A stretch of DNA of 64,000 nt from Piscirickettsiaceae bacterium. Its GTDB lineage: Bacteria; Pseudomonadota; Gammaproteobacteria; Nitrosococcales; Methylophagaceae. The notes under the pieces were generated by a model. It searched no databases, had not been told where the DNA came from, and was given only the letters and a program-made list of their open reading frames with translations. Every line of letters starts with the position of its first letter. Within the stretch, counting starts at the first letter, position 1. Shown in pieces: positions 1-11,407 of the stretch. A program made the position numbers and the translations under genes. The DNA is taken from contig JABSQM010000005.1 in NCBI GenBank assembly GCA_013215805.1, forward strand, positions 62,001 to 126,000. The letters are read 5' to 3'.

Positions 1-53
1 GGATGACCAAACCGAAAAAATTATGTTTAGCGAATATTATGACTTGTAATGTG

Positions 54-257
54 ATGACTACTATTAAATTTAACGGTGATGATCTTGATATTGAAACTGG
101 GATTAATATAGTGTGCTTTCTACATCAACAGAACATTACCGATGGACAATTTATAGTAGTAATTAACAAGGAAATGGTACCTAAGTCACAATATGGAAAC
201 GTAGTTCTTGCCAAAGGAGATGCCTTAGACATAATATCGCCAATCACTGGAGGTTAA
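54..257 (+). CDS. thiS: Thiamine biosynthesis sulfur carrier ThiS
   Basis: ThiS is the small ubiquitin-like carrier that, as a C-terminal thiocarboxylate, hands sulfur to ThiG when the thiazole ring of thiamine is built. The protein ends in the required Gly-Gly (PITGG), and the preceding segment matches the family's beta-grasp fold pattern ([14 protein letters not shown], then [10 protein letters not shown]). The reading frame is open upstream to base 3, with in-frame ATGs at 3, 39 and 54. I chose 54 because it gives 67 residues, the usual ThiS length, and puts the conserved first strand ([12 protein letters not shown]) at the N-terminus. No clear ribosome binding site decides the start, so this is judged on length. 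The stop is directly followed by thiG, whose ribosome binding site lies in the last codons of thiS. An upstream thiO or other thi gene could lie outside the window. Confidence 0.9.
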   Translation: MTTIKFNGDDLDIETGINIVCFLHQQNITDGQFIVVINKEMVPKSQYGNVVLAKGDALDIISPITGG

Positions 258-258
258 G

Positions 259-1059
259 ATGCAGCAAGCTTCGTCGTGGCAAGTATATGGCCAAGTATTA
301 CAAAGTCGTTTATTTATGGGTACTGCTTTATACTCATCACCACAAGTGATGATGGATGCTTTCAAAGCATCCGGCTCACAGGTTATTACTTTATCCTTAC
401 GTCGGCAAACACCGACCGAGGATAATAATGGTGCTAGATTCTGGAAATTAATTGAATCTTTAAATGGTCACTTATTGCCCAATACTGCCGGTTGTTACAG
501 CAGTGAAGAAGCAGTTAAAATTGCGCATTTAGCACGGGAGTTATTCCAGACTAATTGGGTGAAGTTGGAAGTTTTAGGCGATAGCTATAATTTGCAACCG
601 GATCCATTTGCATTGCTAGAAGCAACTAAAACGCTCGTAGCCGATGGGTTTAAGATTTTTCCTTACTGTACCGATGATCTGGTACTTTGCCAGAAATTAG
701 CTGATCTAGGCTGCGAGGTACTCATGCCATGGGGAGCACCTATTGGTACTGGCAGGGGTCTGATTAATATACATGCTTTAAGAATATTGCGTGAACGTTT
801 GCCAGAATTGACTTTATTGGTAGATGCTGGTATAGGCAAACCTTCTGATGCCGTACAAGCAATGGAGCTAGGTTATGATGGTATTATATTAAATACTGCG
901 ATAGCAGAAGCTTTAGAACCAGTACAGATGGCCACTGCATTCTCACAAGCTATTAATGCAGGTCGCTTAGCTTATGAATCTGGCTTAATGCCGGAACGTG
1001 AACATGCAAGACCCAGCACACCCTTATTGGATCAGCCAATTTGGCAACAATATGTCTAA
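259..1059 (+). CDS. thiG: Thiazole synthase ThiG
   Basis: ThiG condenses 1-deoxy-xylulose 5-phosphate, dehydroglycine and ThiS-thiocarboxylate into the thiazole phosphate of thiamine. The 266-residue TIM-barrel matches the family along its length: an early [10 protein letters not shown], a Schiff-base lysine at about residue 102 in [10 protein letters not shown], then [11 protein letters not shown], the phosphate loop [12 protein letters not shown], and [11 protein letters not shown] followed by [13 protein letters not shown] strong GGAGG at the end of thiS precedes the ATG by 4 bases. The end overlaps the start of the downstream ThiD/ThiE fusion by 8 bases, so the three genes are almost certainly one translationally coupled operon. 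I see no truncation. Confidence 0.95.
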   Translation: MQQASSWQVYGQVLQSRLFMGTALYSSPQVMMDAFKASGSQVITLSLRRQTPTEDNNGARFWKLIESLNGHLLPNTAGCYSSEEAVKIAHLARELFQTNWVKLEVLGDSYNLQPDPFALLEATKTLVADGFKIFPYCTDDLVLCQKLADLGCEVLMPWGAPIGTGRGLINIHALRILRERLPELTLLVDAGIGKPSDAVQAMELGYDGIILNTAIAEALEPVQMATAFSQAINAGRLAYESGLMPEREHARPSTPLLDQPIWQQYV

Positions 1060-2521
1060 TACATCCAGACCTGCGGTGCTACTAATAGGAGGATTAGACC
1101 CTCAAGGCTGCTCTGGGATAGTAGCAGATATCCAAACAACATCAGCACATGGTTGTCACGGCGTTCCACTTCTTACCTGTTTAACTGAGCAAACTAGTCA
1201 GGGATTAACATCCATAGGTGCATTATCTGAAGATGTATTTATGAGACAATATCAATCTTGTGTGGCTGATTTCGATATTGCTGCAATTAAAATCGGTTTA
1301 ATTTCCAATATCAATATTGCGTATTGTATCAGCAAAATAATAGATCAACATGATGTTCCTGTAGTGTTAGATCCTGTTTTATCTAGTTCATCAGGGGGTA
1401 TTACCTTAAAACATAATGTAAACATTAGGAGATTTATAATTAAAAATCTACTGGTTAAAATAACTTTATTAACTCCTAATCTATCTGAGTTAGCAATTTT
1501 AACTAAATCGGGTAATATCTCCATACATAATATTAGGGCAGCTACGGCTCAGCTAATATCAAAAGGTCTAGCCGTTTGTTTAGTAACAGGAGGACATGCC
1601 AATTCAAAATGGTCAGCTGATTATCTTAATACTCACAACAGTTCCTTCTTCTATTTTTACCATCAAAAATTGGGTAAAGATGTGCGTGGAACTGGTTGTG
1701 TATTAGCATCTAGTATTGCGAGCAACCTTGCATTTCATCATGATATTCGTGATGCAGTGATGTTAGCTAAAGCATATGTGAACCAAGGTATAAAAAAAAT
1801 TTATAGTATGGGATGTCACACATTATTGAAACATGCCATGGTAAAAATAGAGTTAAAGGATCTACCTAAGCTTTGTTACGATCATAATTTAATTGGATCT
1901 CAGTTTAATTTTCCATTATGTCAAAAGCGTTTGGGTATTTATCCTATTGTTGATAGTAGTGACTGGATTAAAAGATTGGTTCAGGAGAATATCAGTACGA
2001 TACAACTGAGAATAAAGGATATATTAGATGATCAATTGAGACGGGAGGAAATAAGAAAGGCAGTCTCTTATTGTGATAAATCCATTGCTCTTTTTGTTAA
2101 TGATCACTGGCAATTGGCGATTGAAGAAAACGCCTATGGAGTACATTTAGGTCAAAAGGATTTACACGATGCAAATTTAAGCGCAATTGTGCGGGCAGGC
2201 CTACGATTAGGAATTTCGGTCCATTCTTACTGGGAACTGGCTAGAGCTTTAGCTATAAACCCTAGTTATATCTCGCTGGGTCCATTATTTAACACTACTA
2301 GTAAGAAAATGTCATTTGTTTCGCAAGAAATAGGACAGATAAAGACTTGGATAGGGTTATTGGGGGGGCGATATCCACTTGTTGCAATTGGCGGTATAGA
2401 TCGACATAGGGCTGAAGTATTAAATAAAATGGGCATTGGGTCTGTAGCTATGATTTCTGCGATCACTAAAGCTGATGATTATAAAAAAACGATTCGAGAT
2501 TTGGTATCTGACTGGCGGTGA
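1052..2521 (+). CDS. thiED: ThiD-ThiE fusion: HMP-P kinase / thiamine phosphate synthase
   Basis: This is a two-domain fusion. Residues about 1-270 are a ThiD-type (hydroxymethyl)pyrimidine phosphate kinase: N-terminal [16 protein letters not shown] in place of the usual GSDPSGGAG loop, and [16 protein letters not shown] with the catalytic GTGC. Residues about 285-489 are ThiE, which joins pyrimidine and thiazole: [34 protein letters not shown], and VAIGGID with VAMISAI. Together with thiS and thiG it supplies the pyrimidine and final coupling steps. I start at ATG 1052 inside the thiG tail (ATGTCTAA overlap). An in-frame ATG at 998 would overlap thiG more and adds residues with no family match. 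The ThiD nucleotide loop is somewhat divergent, but the fold and active site Cys remain, so I call it functional. Confidence 0.92.
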   Translation: MSNTSRPAVLLIGGLDPQGCSGIVADIQTTSAHGCHGVPLLTCLTEQTSQGLTSIGALSEDVFMRQYQSCVADFDIAAIKIGLISNINIAYCISKIIDQHDVPVVLDPVLSSSSGGITLKHNVNIRRFIIKNLLVKITLLTPNLSELAILTKSGNISIHNIRAATAQLISKGLAVCLVTGGHANSKWSADYLNTHNSSFFYFYHQKLGKDVRGTGCVLASSIASNLAFHHDIRDAVMLAKAYVNQGIKKIYSMGCHTLLKHAMVKIELKDLPKLCYDHNLIGSQFNFPLCQKRLGIYPIVDSSDWIKRLVQENISTIQLRIKDILDDQLRREEIRKAVSYCDKSIALFVNDHWQLAIEENAYGVHLGQKDLHDANLSAIVRAGLRLGISVHSYWELARALAINPSYISLGPLFNTTSKKMSFVSQEIGQIKTWIGLLGGRYPLVAIGGIDRHRAEVLNKMGIGSVAMISAITKADDYKKTIRDLVSDWR

Positions 2522-3392
2522 GTATTTAAGTCTGGATAAGATTTATATCATAAATTTATATAAAATTAACTACTGTATCTCACCGTGATCTATAAATTTG
2601 CAGTGTTATTATTATGTGGCATATTATTTGCCGCTATGTATCCAAAGTAAATTATGCTGATTTCAATTTTCATATACGCTTTAGGTATAACATTAAATAG
2701 TTAAGCGCAAGTAAGGTGAAATTTTAGATTGCAATATTCTCTGGGTTGTTTTATTGAGAATATTGTTATTTTAATCTGAATCATATAAAGAGATGTCTAT
2801 ACAGGCTTTGAAATATAATCTGGATGGCGACATAGAGATTGGATGTATTGTAATTATGTAAGTTTACCTTTTGTGTATTTAATAACGAATAAATTTCGAT
2901 GGATAGTTAAGTGATTAATTGATTTAGCGTATATCGTCGTGGTTTATCCCTTTGAGAGGGACAATCATAATTCAATATTTATTAACTTCACAAAGAATGA
3001 CAATTATTAAGTGATTATCATTGATTATAACCCTTCAGATCAATGTCATCGATGACAAATAGGCTTTCAATGGGTCTACCAGCTGCTAATCATCATAATC
3101 ACATATAATATTTCAACTTATAGCATATTCTATGTTTCATATATGATATGTGTAGTTTCACTAGATGTAGTGATGCCAATTTGGCTAACTGATATGTTAA
3201 AAATATTGAAATTGGTTTTGTGTAAAACCTTTATGAGATGATTGGAGATGGCCTTAGCGCATTATTAAATTGTATACCTGCCATAGCAGTAACGTTTTGG
3301 GTATATTCTTGGTGCAAGAAATTATCTTAGATGGTAGGATGATTTTTCGAAATATTATTCTTTGCAAATATTTATTTGGATGACAACCATAG
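2522..3392. other. Gap between thiED and gyrA, probably eroded
   Basis: No intact gene is seen in these 871 bases. The only hint of former coding is a 34-codon stop-free stretch on the plus strand at 3226-3330, ending at a TAG, that reads as a hydrophobic segment (GDGLSALLNCIPAIAVTFW). It is too short to identify. The promoter of gyrA must lie near the 3' end of the gap, but AT richness makes -10 and -35 boxes unprovable by eye. Confidence 0.5.
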
Positions 3393-5993
3393 ATGACTGA
3401 TACCGATTTTAAGGTAGATACAATAGTAATTGAGGAGGAGATGAAGCAATCTTATCTAGATTATGCCATGAGTGTAATCGTAGGTCGTGCTTTACCTGAT
3501 GTACGCGATGGATTAAAGCCAGTACATAGACGTGTCCTATATGCGATGCGCGAGTTGGGTAATAATTGGAATGGCTCTTATAAAAAATCCGCTCGTATTG
3601 TTGGTGATGTTATTGGTAAATACCATCCTCATGGTGATACTGCTGTTTATGATACTATGGTGCGTATGGCTCAACCATTTTCTATGCGTTATATGCTAGT
3701 AGATGGTCAAGGCAATTTTGGTTCGGTTGATGGTGATTCACCGGCGGCTATGCGTTATACCGAAGTTCGCATGACCAAAATTACTCATGAGATATTAGAT
3801 GACTTAGATAAGGAAACGGTTGATTTTGTTACTAACTATGATGGCTCAGAAGATGAACCAGTGGTATTACCAACAAAAATACCTACATTATTAGTTAATG
3901 GCTCTAGTGGTATTGCTGTCGGTATGGCCACTAATGTTCCGCCACATAATTTGACCGAAATTTTGAATGCTTGCATTGCAATGGTTGATTGCCCGGATAT
4001 TAAAGTCGCTGACTTGATGCAACACATACCAGGCCCAGATTTTCCAACTGCGGCAATAATCAATGGCGCCGGAGGAATCATCGATGCCTATCGTACTGGG
4101 CGAGGCCGTGTTCATATTCGTGCCCGTGCGAATATTGAGAGTGATGATATTACTAAGCAGCAAAGTATTATTGTTTATGAGTTGCCCTATCAGGTTAATA
4201 AGGCACGTTTATTAGAAAAGATTTCCGAATTGGTTAAAGATAAAAAAATTGAGGGGATTTCAGCATTGCGTGACGAATCTGACAAGGATGGCATGCGTAT
4301 GGTGGTTCTTCTTAAGAATGGTGAAGTACCTGAGGTTATATTAAATAATTTATACAAACAAACTCAGATGCAAATAGTATTTAGTGTCAATATGGTAGCG
4401 ATTGTCGAAGGTCAACCACGGTTATTAAGTTTAAAGGAAATTCTTAACGCTTTTATTTGCCATCGCCGTGAAGTTGTGATTAATCGTTCTTTATATGAAT
4501 TGCGTAAAGCGCGTGATCGTGCGCATATATTAGAAGGTTTGGCTACAGCATTATTTAATATTGATGAAATTATCAAATTAATCAAATCATCGAATAATTC
4601 ATCTAAGGCGAAAGAGCTGTTTTTATCCCGTGGCTGGGTCTCAGGAATCATTTCATATATGCTCAGTGTTTCTGGTGCGGAAATTTCTCGTCCAGATGAT
4701 TTATCTGCTGAACTAGGCTTGGTTGACGATGCTTATTATCTATCTCCAGTGCAGGTTCAGGCTATTCTAGATATGCGTTTGCACCGTTTAACCAGTCTCG
4801 AACAGGATATAATATTAGGCGAGTACCGCAAAGTTTTAGCAAATATTTCTAAATTATTATCCATTTTAAGTGATCCAGATAATCTGATGAACGTTATTAG
4901 GAAGGAGCTTGTTGCGATAAGGAAAGAGCATGGAGACGCACGTCGTACTAAAATTTTGGATGGATATCTTGATTTAACGCTCGAAGATCTAATTACTGAA
5001 GAAAAAATGGTTGTGACTTTATCGCATGATGGTTATGCTAAAATACAGCGATTAGATATTTACCAGGCTCAGCGTCGAGGTGGCAAGGGCAAGATGGCAA
5101 CCTCGATGAAGGATGATGACTTCATTGAGCATTTATTCATTGCCAATACTCATGACAATTTATTATTTTTTTCCAGTGCTGGTAAAGTGTATTGGAAAAA
5201 GGTATATGAATTACCACAAGGTGGGCGTTTATCTAGAGGTAGACCAATGGTTAATCTGTTGCCTTTTGATGATAATGAGAAAATAAATGCAGTGTTGGCT
5301 ATTAGAATATTTGAAGCTGATAAATATATCTTTATGGCAACGGCATCAGGAATGGTAAAAAAAACGCCGTTAGTTTCTTATTCTCGTCCTCGCACTAATG
5401 GTATTATCGCGGTTAATATAAAGGATGGTGATCAACTGGTTAATGTTGCTCTAACTGATGGTAAGTCAGATATTATGCTGTTTAGTTCCGGAGGTAAGGT
5501 TATTCGCTTTCCTGAAGCTGATGTACGCTCAGTAGGGCGTATCTCTCGTGGTGTTCGTGGTATGCAAATTCCAGATGGACAACGCATTATCTCAATGATT
5601 ATAGTTCACCCTAAAGAGGGTGCTATTTTAACTGCAACAGAATTAGGTTTTGGTAAGCGTACTCAATTAGAGGAGTATCGAGTACAGGGGCGTGGTGGTC
5701 AGGGCATAATCTCTATACAGACATTGGAGCGTAATGGCAATGTAATTGGTGCCGTTCAAATTGCCGATAAAAGTCAAATCATGCTGATCACCGATGGTGG
5801 CACTTTGGTACGTACACCCGTCAAGGATGTATCAATGATTGGTCGTAATACTCAGGGAGTCAAATTAATAAATTTGACTAATAATGAAAAATTAGTTGGA
5901 TTGGAGCGAATTTTGGACGATGGCGATAACGACGATGTTGATACTGATCATCTAATGAATGCAGCGAAATTAGGTACAGGTATAAATTTTTAA
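3393..5993 (+). CDS. gyrA: DNA gyrase subunit A
   Basis: GyrA is the breakage-reunion subunit of the type II topoisomerase that introduces negative supercoils. The catalytic tyrosine is Tyr122 in AAMRYTE. The quinolone-determining region reads [11 protein letters not shown], with Thr83 and Asp87 in E. coli numbering; Thr83 is the natural residue in many gammaproteobacteria. The GyrA box QRRGGKG is present, followed by the six-bladed C-terminal beta-pinwheel repeats (for example [15 protein letters not shown]). At 866 residues it is slightly shorter than the E. coli protein because the acidic C-terminal tail is reduced. It is followed by pheA after 104 bases; the pseudomonad order gyrA-serC-pheA suggests serC was lost from between them. 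Full length with no frameshift. Confidence 0.98.
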   Translation: MTDTDFKVDTIVIEEEMKQSYLDYAMSVIVGRALPDVRDGLKPVHRRVLYAMRELGNNWNGSYKKSARIVGDVIGKYHPHGDTAVYDTMVRMAQPFSMRYMLVDGQGNFGSVDGDSPAAMRYTEVRMTKITHEILDDLDKETVDFVTNYDGSEDEPVVLPTKIPTLLVNGSSGIAVGMATNVPPHNLTEILNACIAMVDCPDIKVADLMQHIPGPDFPTAAIINGAGGIIDAYRTGRGRVHIRARANIESDDITKQQSIIVYELPYQVNKARLLEKISELVKDKKIEGISALRDESDKDGMRMVVLLKNGEVPEVILNNLYKQTQMQIVFSVNMVAIVEGQPRLLSLKEILNAFICHRREVVINRSLYELRKARDRAHILEGLATALFNIDEIIKLIKSSNNSSKAKELFLSRGWVSGIISYMLSVSGAEISRPDDLSAELGLVDDAYYLSPVQVQAILDMRLHRLTSLEQDIILGEYRKVLANISKLLSILSDPDNLMNVIRKELVAIRKEHGDARRTKILDGYLDLTLEDLITEEKMVVTLSHDGYAKIQRLDIYQAQRRGGKGKMATSMKDDDFIEHLFIANTHDNLLFFSSAGKVYWKKVYELPQGGRLSRGRPMVNLLPFDDNEKINAVLAIRIFEADKYIFMATASGMVKKTPLVSYSRPRTNGIIAVNIKDGDQLVNVALTDGKSDIMLFSSGGKVIRFPEADVRSVGRISRGVRGMQIPDGQRIISMIIVHPKEGAILTATELGFGKRTQLEEYRVQGRGGQGIISIQTLERNGNVIGAVQIADKSQIMLITDGGTLVRTPVKDVSMIGRNTQGVKLINLTNNEKLVGLERILDDGDNDDVDTDHLMNAAKLGTGINF

Positions 5994-6097
5994 AAATGAT
6001 CATTAAATTACTATCTTGACCATTTCGTCTGAATTTTTAGAATAGTATTTGACAAGCTTTATATCTATAATTTGAGATAATTTTATGGCTAATAATT

Positions 6098-7186
6098 ATG
6101 ATTGAAGAACAAGCATTACAGGTCGTTCGCCAACAGATTGATAAAATTGATCTTAGCATTCAGAATTTACTTAATAAACGTGCCCAGTGTGCTCAGAGAG
6201 TAGCTCATATAAAATTTGACAATAGTGAATATAATGATCTTTATCGTCCTGAGCGTGAGGCAATTGTATTAAAAAATATAATAGCACGAAATGATGGGCC
6301 TTTGCCAAACAAAGAAATGGCAAGATTATTCCGCGAGATTATGTCTGCTTGTTTAGCCACTGAATTGCCATTAGGGGTTGCGTATCTTGGCCCAGAAGGA
6401 TCTTTCACACAGGTAGCAGCATCTAAACAATTTGGTGGTTCGGTCAAATTGCTATCCATGAGTACTATCGCGGATGTTTTTCATGCTGTAGAAGTTGGTA
6501 AATGTATCTATGGTGTGGTACCAGTAGAAAATTCGACTGAGGGAATGGTGTCACATACCTTAGATAGTTTTATCAGCTCGCCACTTAAGATTAATGGTGA
6601 AGTAACATTGCCAATTAATCATCATCTATTAAGTAAAGAAACAAACCTCATCAATGTGAAAATAGTATATGCTCATCCTCAAGGCTTTGCTCAGTGCCGA
6701 CATTGGCTAAATAAATATCTGTCACATAGTCAATTAATTGCTGTGAGCAGCAATGCTGAGGCAGCAAAATGCGTTGCTGAGGGTGAAAATAGGATAGCAG
6801 CAATAGCTGCTGATCGTGCGGCAGTACTTTATGGTTTATCTGTATTGTCCAGTAATATTGAGGATGAGGTTGATAATACTACCAGGTTTATAGTTATTGG
6901 AGCGCATGATGTGGGGACATCTGGTTCGGATAAAACAGCATTATTAGTGTCAACAAAAAATAGACCTGGTGCGTTGCAGTCCCTACTAACCCCGTTAGCA
7001 GATAGTGGCATAAGTATGACGAAGATAGAATCAAGACCATCGGGAAGGGGTGTTTGGGAATATGTTTTTTTTATTGATATTGAAGGTCATTCTCAGGATG
7101 AAGATGTGGCCGAGGCATTGGAGAAGCTAGAGCAAAAATCATCTATGTTCCGTGTGCTAGGGTCTTACCCTAAGGCTGTAATGTAA
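6098..7186 (+). CDS. pheA: Chorismate mutase / prephenate dehydratase (P-protein)
   Basis: This bifunctional enzyme turns chorismate to prephenate and then to phenylpyruvate for phenylalanine synthesis. There are three domains in order. An AroQ-type chorismate mutase spans residues 1-90 ([24 protein letters not shown]). The prephenate dehydratase domain spans about 95-275 ([24 protein letters not shown], and the catalytic DNTTRF). A C-terminal ACT regulatory domain spans about 285-362 and contains the Phe-binding [13 protein letters not shown], so feedback inhibition is likely kept. At 362 residues it has the usual length. ispH starts 2 bases after the stop, implying cotranscription. Confidence 0.97.
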   Translation: MIEEQALQVVRQQIDKIDLSIQNLLNKRAQCAQRVAHIKFDNSEYNDLYRPEREAIVLKNIIARNDGPLPNKEMARLFREIMSACLATELPLGVAYLGPEGSFTQVAASKQFGGSVKLLSMSTIADVFHAVEVGKCIYGVVPVENSTEGMVSHTLDSFISSPLKINGEVTLPINHHLLSKETNLINVKIVYAHPQGFAQCRHWLNKYLSHSQLIAVSSNAEAAKCVAEGENRIAAIAADRAAVLYGLSVLSSNIEDEVDNTTRFIVIGAHDVGTSGSDKTALLVSTKNRPGALQSLLTPLADSGISMTKIESRPSGRGVWEYVFFIDIEGHSQDEDVAEALEKLEQKSSMFRVLGSYPKAVM

Positions 7187-7188
7187 GA

Positions 7189-8142
7189 ATGAAGTTAGTT
7201 CTTGCGAATCCACGTGGATTTTGTGCTGGTGTTGATAGTGCCATTGGTATAGTTGAGCGTGCAATAGAATTATTTGGTGCTCCGATTTACGTACGTCACG
7301 AATTAGTACATAACCATTTTGTTGTTGATGAACTATGGAAAAGGGGTGTAATTTTTATTGAAAAATTATCTGAGGTTCCCGATAGTAGTACCTTAATTTT
7401 TAGTGCACACGGTGTATCTAAAAAAGTACATGAGGAGAGTCGGCAACGTAATTTAAGAGTATTTGATGCTACTTGTCCACTTGTTACAAAGGTACATATG
7501 GAAGTGAATGGGTATGAAAGGAAAGGTCAAGAATGCATTTTGGTGGGTCATCATGGTCATCCTGAAGTGGAAGGAACTATGGGACAATATACTGCTAAAA
7601 AAGGTGGAATGTACATAGTTGAAACTTCGGAGGATGTTTTCAAATTACGAGTTAAAAATTCGAATAATTTAGCATTCGTTACTCAAACAACATTATCGAT
7701 AGATGACGCTTCAGTTGTTATTAATGCTTTGAAAGAAAGATTTCCTAATATTGATGGGCCACGTAATGATGATATTTGTTACGCTACGCAAAACCGTCAA
7801 AATGCTGTTAAAAATCTGTCACAACAATGCGATTTAATTTTGGTCGTAGGTTCGATTAATAGTTCAAACTCTAATCGTTTGTGTGAATTGGCAAATAGGC
7901 TTAATACACTCGCATATTTAATTGATGATGCAAGTGATATTGATCCGGAATGGTTGGATGGGAAGCGGGTGATAGGTTTAACTGCTGGTGCATCAGCACC
8001 TGAATCTTTGGTGCAACAGGTAGTGACACATTTAAAAACATTAGGGGTAGTTCAAGTTGACGAGAATCAGGGGATGTGTGAAAAAGTAAGGTTTCCTCTA
8101 CCTCAAGAGTTAAAAAATGCCATCACAAATGTTTCAGGTTAA
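7189..8142 (+). CDS. ispH: 4-hydroxy-3-methylbut-2-enyl diphosphate reductase (IspH)
   Basis: IspH is the last enzyme of the MEP isoprenoid pathway and carries a [4Fe-4S] cluster. The three cluster cysteines sit exactly where they do in E. coli: Cys12 (GFCAG), Cys96 (DATCPLV) and Cys197 ([11 protein letters not shown]). The substrate-binding residues His124 and Glu126 ([10 protein letters not shown]), Thr167 (TQTTLS) and the SSNSNRL segment are also present. Length (317) is standard. It follows pheA with a 2-base spacer and probably shares its transcript. A long gap follows, so it likely ends the gyrA-side cluster. Confidence 0.97.
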   Translation: MKLVLANPRGFCAGVDSAIGIVERAIELFGAPIYVRHELVHNHFVVDELWKRGVIFIEKLSEVPDSSTLIFSAHGVSKKVHEESRQRNLRVFDATCPLVTKVHMEVNGYERKGQECILVGHHGHPEVEGTMGQYTAKKGGMYIVETSEDVFKLRVKNSNNLAFVTQTTLSIDDASVVINALKERFPNIDGPRNDDICYATQNRQNAVKNLSQQCDLILVVGSINSSNSNRLCELANRLNTLAYLIDDASDIDPEWLDGKRVIGLTAGASAPESLVQQVVTHLKTLGVVQVDENQGMCEKVRFPLPQELKNAITNVSG

Positions 8143-8729
8143 TTATCAAGATCACCGATATTTTTCTACATATTTGTACAAACTGAATATTTTTTATCTT
8201 ATCTATAATACAGCACCTGTGGTAGTTACTCCAAAGTATTGTGTATAATAAATATATTTATATTATTTTAATCATGATTTTATTATGTTATGTCTGTTTA
8301 TATGTACAAGCAAATTGAAACTGGCCGTATTTATATTATTTTATATTCATAAAATATAAATAATTATAGATCTATCAATATTGTAGTTTAAATCTGTCTT
8401 ATAGATAATGATTTAATGAATTCCGTTAAATTCTATCATAAAATTATGCATATCCTCGTCTTAATATTATGATTATATCATTTGCAATATATTAGTAAAT
8501 CAGACAAGCTTAATCTTTATATAATATCAAGATGATACAATACATACCTTAGTACATATAAAAAATTAATTTGTAAAATTATATATTGGATTAACTGATT
8601 TTATCTATGGATATAATTCTCATATATATTCGATAATTATACTTGGAATCACATTGTATGTGAGTTGAAATATAGCAAAGCTGTTATTATATGTAGTCGT
8701 TTAGAGCAATAAAATTTAAGAAGGTACTT
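8143..8729. other. Gene-free AT-rich gap before aceE
   Basis: I see no coding signal on either strand in these 587 bases, which are conspicuously poor in G and C. It must hold the promoter of the pyruvate dehydrogenase operon. The ribosome binding site AAGAAGG lies just before the aceE ATG. No PdhR-type operator can be claimed. Confidence 0.5.
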
Positions 8730-11384
8730 ATGACTAATTTTGTTGATCATGATCCACAAGAAACTGAAGAATGGCTAGATGCATTAGAATCTTTGATTGA
8801 GGCGAGTGGTGGTAATAAGGCACATTATATTTTGGGGAGACTTATTGATATGGCACGTAGGTTGGGTATTGATTTTTCTTATGGAATTAATACTGCTTAC
8901 ATTAATACTATTCCTGTTGATCAACAGAAGCACATCACTAGAGATCAGGTTATAGAGGAAAAGTTATCCGCCTATATTCGTTGGAATGCTATGGCTATAG
9001 TAACCAAAGCTAATCTCAGGTCTGGTGCGGTAGGTGGGCATATTGCAAGTTTTGCTTCTTCGGCTATCTTGTATGACGTAGGTTTTAACCATTTTTTCAA
9101 AGGTGATAATTACGGCAATGGCGCAGATCTAGTATTTTTCCAAGGGCATATTTCTCCTGGCATTTATGCTCGATCATTTCTTGAAGGTCGCTTAACAGAG
9201 GATCAATTACTTAATTTTCGCTTTGAGTCAGATGGTAATGGTCTATCCTCATATCCGCACCCATGGCTAATGCCGGATTATTGGCAGTTTCCAACAGTGT
9301 CTATGGGGTTAGGTGCAATTTTAGCTATTTATCAGGCGCGGTTTATGAAGTATATGGAACACCGTGAAATCAAAAAGACTAACGGTAGAATTGTATGGGC
9401 TTATCTCGGTGATGGTGAAATGGATGAACCAGAATCTTTAGGCGCAATAACTCTAGCTGGTCGTGAAAAATTAGATAATTTAATTTTTGTTATTAATTGT
9501 AATTTGCAACGTTTAGATGGCCCTGTACGGGGTAACAGTAAAATTATTCAAGAACTTGAAGCAATATTTGGTGGTGCAGGTTGGAATGTTATTAAAGTTA
9601 TATGGGGTTCAGAATGGGATCAACTGTTAGCTAAAGATAAAAATGGTTTATTACTTAAACGAATGGAAGAAGTAGTTGATGGTGAATACCAAAATTATAA
9701 ATCTAAGGACGGCGCATTTGTTCGTGAACATTTTTTCGGTAAATATCCTGAGTTGTTAGAGATGGTATCTGATATGACGGATGATGATATTTGGAAGCTA
9801 AGTAGAGGAGGCCATGACCCACGCAAGGTGTATTCTGCTTATGAAAAAGCCAGTGAACACAAAGGTCAGCCAACGGTTATTTTATCTAAAACAGTTAAAG
9901 GCTATGGCATGGGTGAAGCTGGTGAAGGTCAGAATACGACTCATTCGCAAAAGATCTTAAATTTAGAACATATGAAAATATTTCGTGACAGATTTAATAT
10001 TCCAATTTCAGATGATAAAATTGCAGAGATCCCGTTCCTAACACTAGATGATGATAGTGCTGAAAAGAAATATTTATTAAAGCGTCGTGAAATTTTAGGC
10101 GGTTTCTTGCCCAAGCGTAATAATATGGCACCTTCTTTAAAGACACCTAATTTAAGTATTTTCGATGCAATTCTAAAATCCACTGATGATAGAAAGATTT
10201 CTACAACTATGGTATTTGTGCGAATTTTAGCAACCTTAATTCGTAATAAAACAATTGGACATAATATTGTTCCTATCGTACCCGACGAAGCTCGCACTTT
10301 TGGTATGGAAGGTTTGTTCCGTTCATTCGGTATCTATTCTTCTTCAGGTCAACTCTATGAACCAGAAGATTCGGGTAAGGTTATGTGGTATCGGGAGGAT
10401 GCCAAGGGTCAAATATTACAAGAAGGCATTAATGAGGCTGGAGCAATGGCCGATTGGATATCTGCTGGAACTGCCTATTCAAATTATAATGTTAATATGG
10501 TGCCATTCTATATTTATTATTCTATGTTCGGCTTTCAACGTGTAGGTGATTTGGCGTGGCTGGCCGGTGATATTCAGGCTAAAGGATTTTTAATTGGCGC
10601 CACTTCTGGTCGTACATCGTTGAATGGTGAAGGCCTTCAGCATCAGGATGGACATAATATTATTCAGGCAGGAACCATTCCAAATTGCATCAGTTATGAC
10701 CCAACTTATGCATTTGAAATGGCCGTCATTATTCATGATGGTTTTAGACGTATGTATGAGGAACAAGAGAGTGTATTTTATTATATTACCGCAATGAATG
10801 AGAACTATACTCATCCTGAAATGCCGAATGGTGCTGAAGAGAGTATTATTAAAGGTATGCATCAGATTAAAGTTGGTGGCGATCATAAATTAAGAGCATA
10901 TCTACTTGGTAGTGGAACTATTTTACGTGAGGTGGAAGCGGCAGCTATGTTGCTTGAAACGGAATGGGCGGTATCGGCAAATATCTGGAGCGTGACTAGT
11001 TTCAATGAATTAGCACGTAATGGTATGGAGATTGATCGCTATAATAGATTGCACCCTACAGAAAATAAAAAACAGTGTTATGTTGCTCAATGTTTGAATT
11101 ATGAAACGGGTGTTGTAATTGCGTCTACGGATTATATTCGTTCATACGCGGAACAAATTCGCACTTGGATAAGTGTACCGTATACGGTATTAGGGACCGA
11201 TGGTTTTGGCCGTTCTGACACTCGTAAAAAGTTGCGTAGCCATTTTGAAATTGATCGCTATCACGTTGTTGTTGCTACATTGTATTCCCTAGCCGACCAG
11301 GGTGATAGTACCTATGATATGGCTGAACAAGCAATCAAGAAATACGCTATTAATGCAGAGGCATTAAATCCGGTGAAGGCATAA
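8730..11384 (+). CDS. aceE: Pyruvate dehydrogenase E1 component
   Basis: This is the homodimeric E1 of the pyruvate dehydrogenase complex: it decarboxylates pyruvate with thiamine diphosphate and passes the acetyl group to the lipoyl arm of E2. The family features are clear: ETEEWLDALESLI at the N-terminus, the ThDP-binding GDGEMDEPES with NCNLQRLDGPV, the inner loop region HKGQPTVILSKTVKGYGMG, and IPIVPDEARTFGME at the start of the second half. At 884 residues it matches the E. coli 887. The ATG is preceded by AAGAAGG at good spacing. It heads an aceE-aceF-lpd operon, and its thiamine cofactor could be supplied by the thi operon at the window start. Ends 23 bases before aceF. Confidence 0.98.
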   Translation: MTNFVDHDPQETEEWLDALESLIEASGGNKAHYILGRLIDMARRLGIDFSYGINTAYINTIPVDQQKHITRDQVIEEKLSAYIRWNAMAIVTKANLRSGAVGGHIASFASSAILYDVGFNHFFKGDNYGNGADLVFFQGHISPGIYARSFLEGRLTEDQLLNFRFESDGNGLSSYPHPWLMPDYWQFPTVSMGLGAILAIYQARFMKYMEHREIKKTNGRIVWAYLGDGEMDEPESLGAITLAGREKLDNLIFVINCNLQRLDGPVRGNSKIIQELEAIFGGAGWNVIKVIWGSEWDQLLAKDKNGLLLKRMEEVVDGEYQNYKSKDGAFVREHFFGKYPELLEMVSDMTDDDIWKLSRGGHDPRKVYSAYEKASEHKGQPTVILSKTVKGYGMGEAGEGQNTTHSQKILNLEHMKIFRDRFNIPISDDKIAEIPFLTLDDDSAEKKYLLKRREILGGFLPKRNNMAPSLKTPNLSIFDAILKSTDDRKISTTMVFVRILATLIRNKTIGHNIVPIVPDEARTFGMEGLFRSFGIYSSSGQLYEPEDSGKVMWYREDAKGQILQEGINEAGAMADWISAGTAYSNYNVNMVPFYIYYSMFGFQRVGDLAWLAGDIQAKGFLIGATSGRTSLNGEGLQHQDGHNIIQAGTIPNCISYDPTYAFEMAVIIHDGFRRMYEEQESVFYYITAMNENYTHPEMPNGAEESIIKGMHQIKVGGDHKLRAYLLGSGTILREVEAAAMLLETEWAVSANIWSVTSFNELARNGMEIDRYNRLHPTENKKQCYVAQCLNYETGVVIASTDYIRSYAEQIRTWISVPYTVLGTDGFGRSDTRKKLRSHFEIDRYHVVVATLYSLADQGDSTYDMAEQAIKKYAINAEALNPVKA

Positions 11385-11407
11385 CTAGGGAAGGCTTGAG
11401 GTATAAA

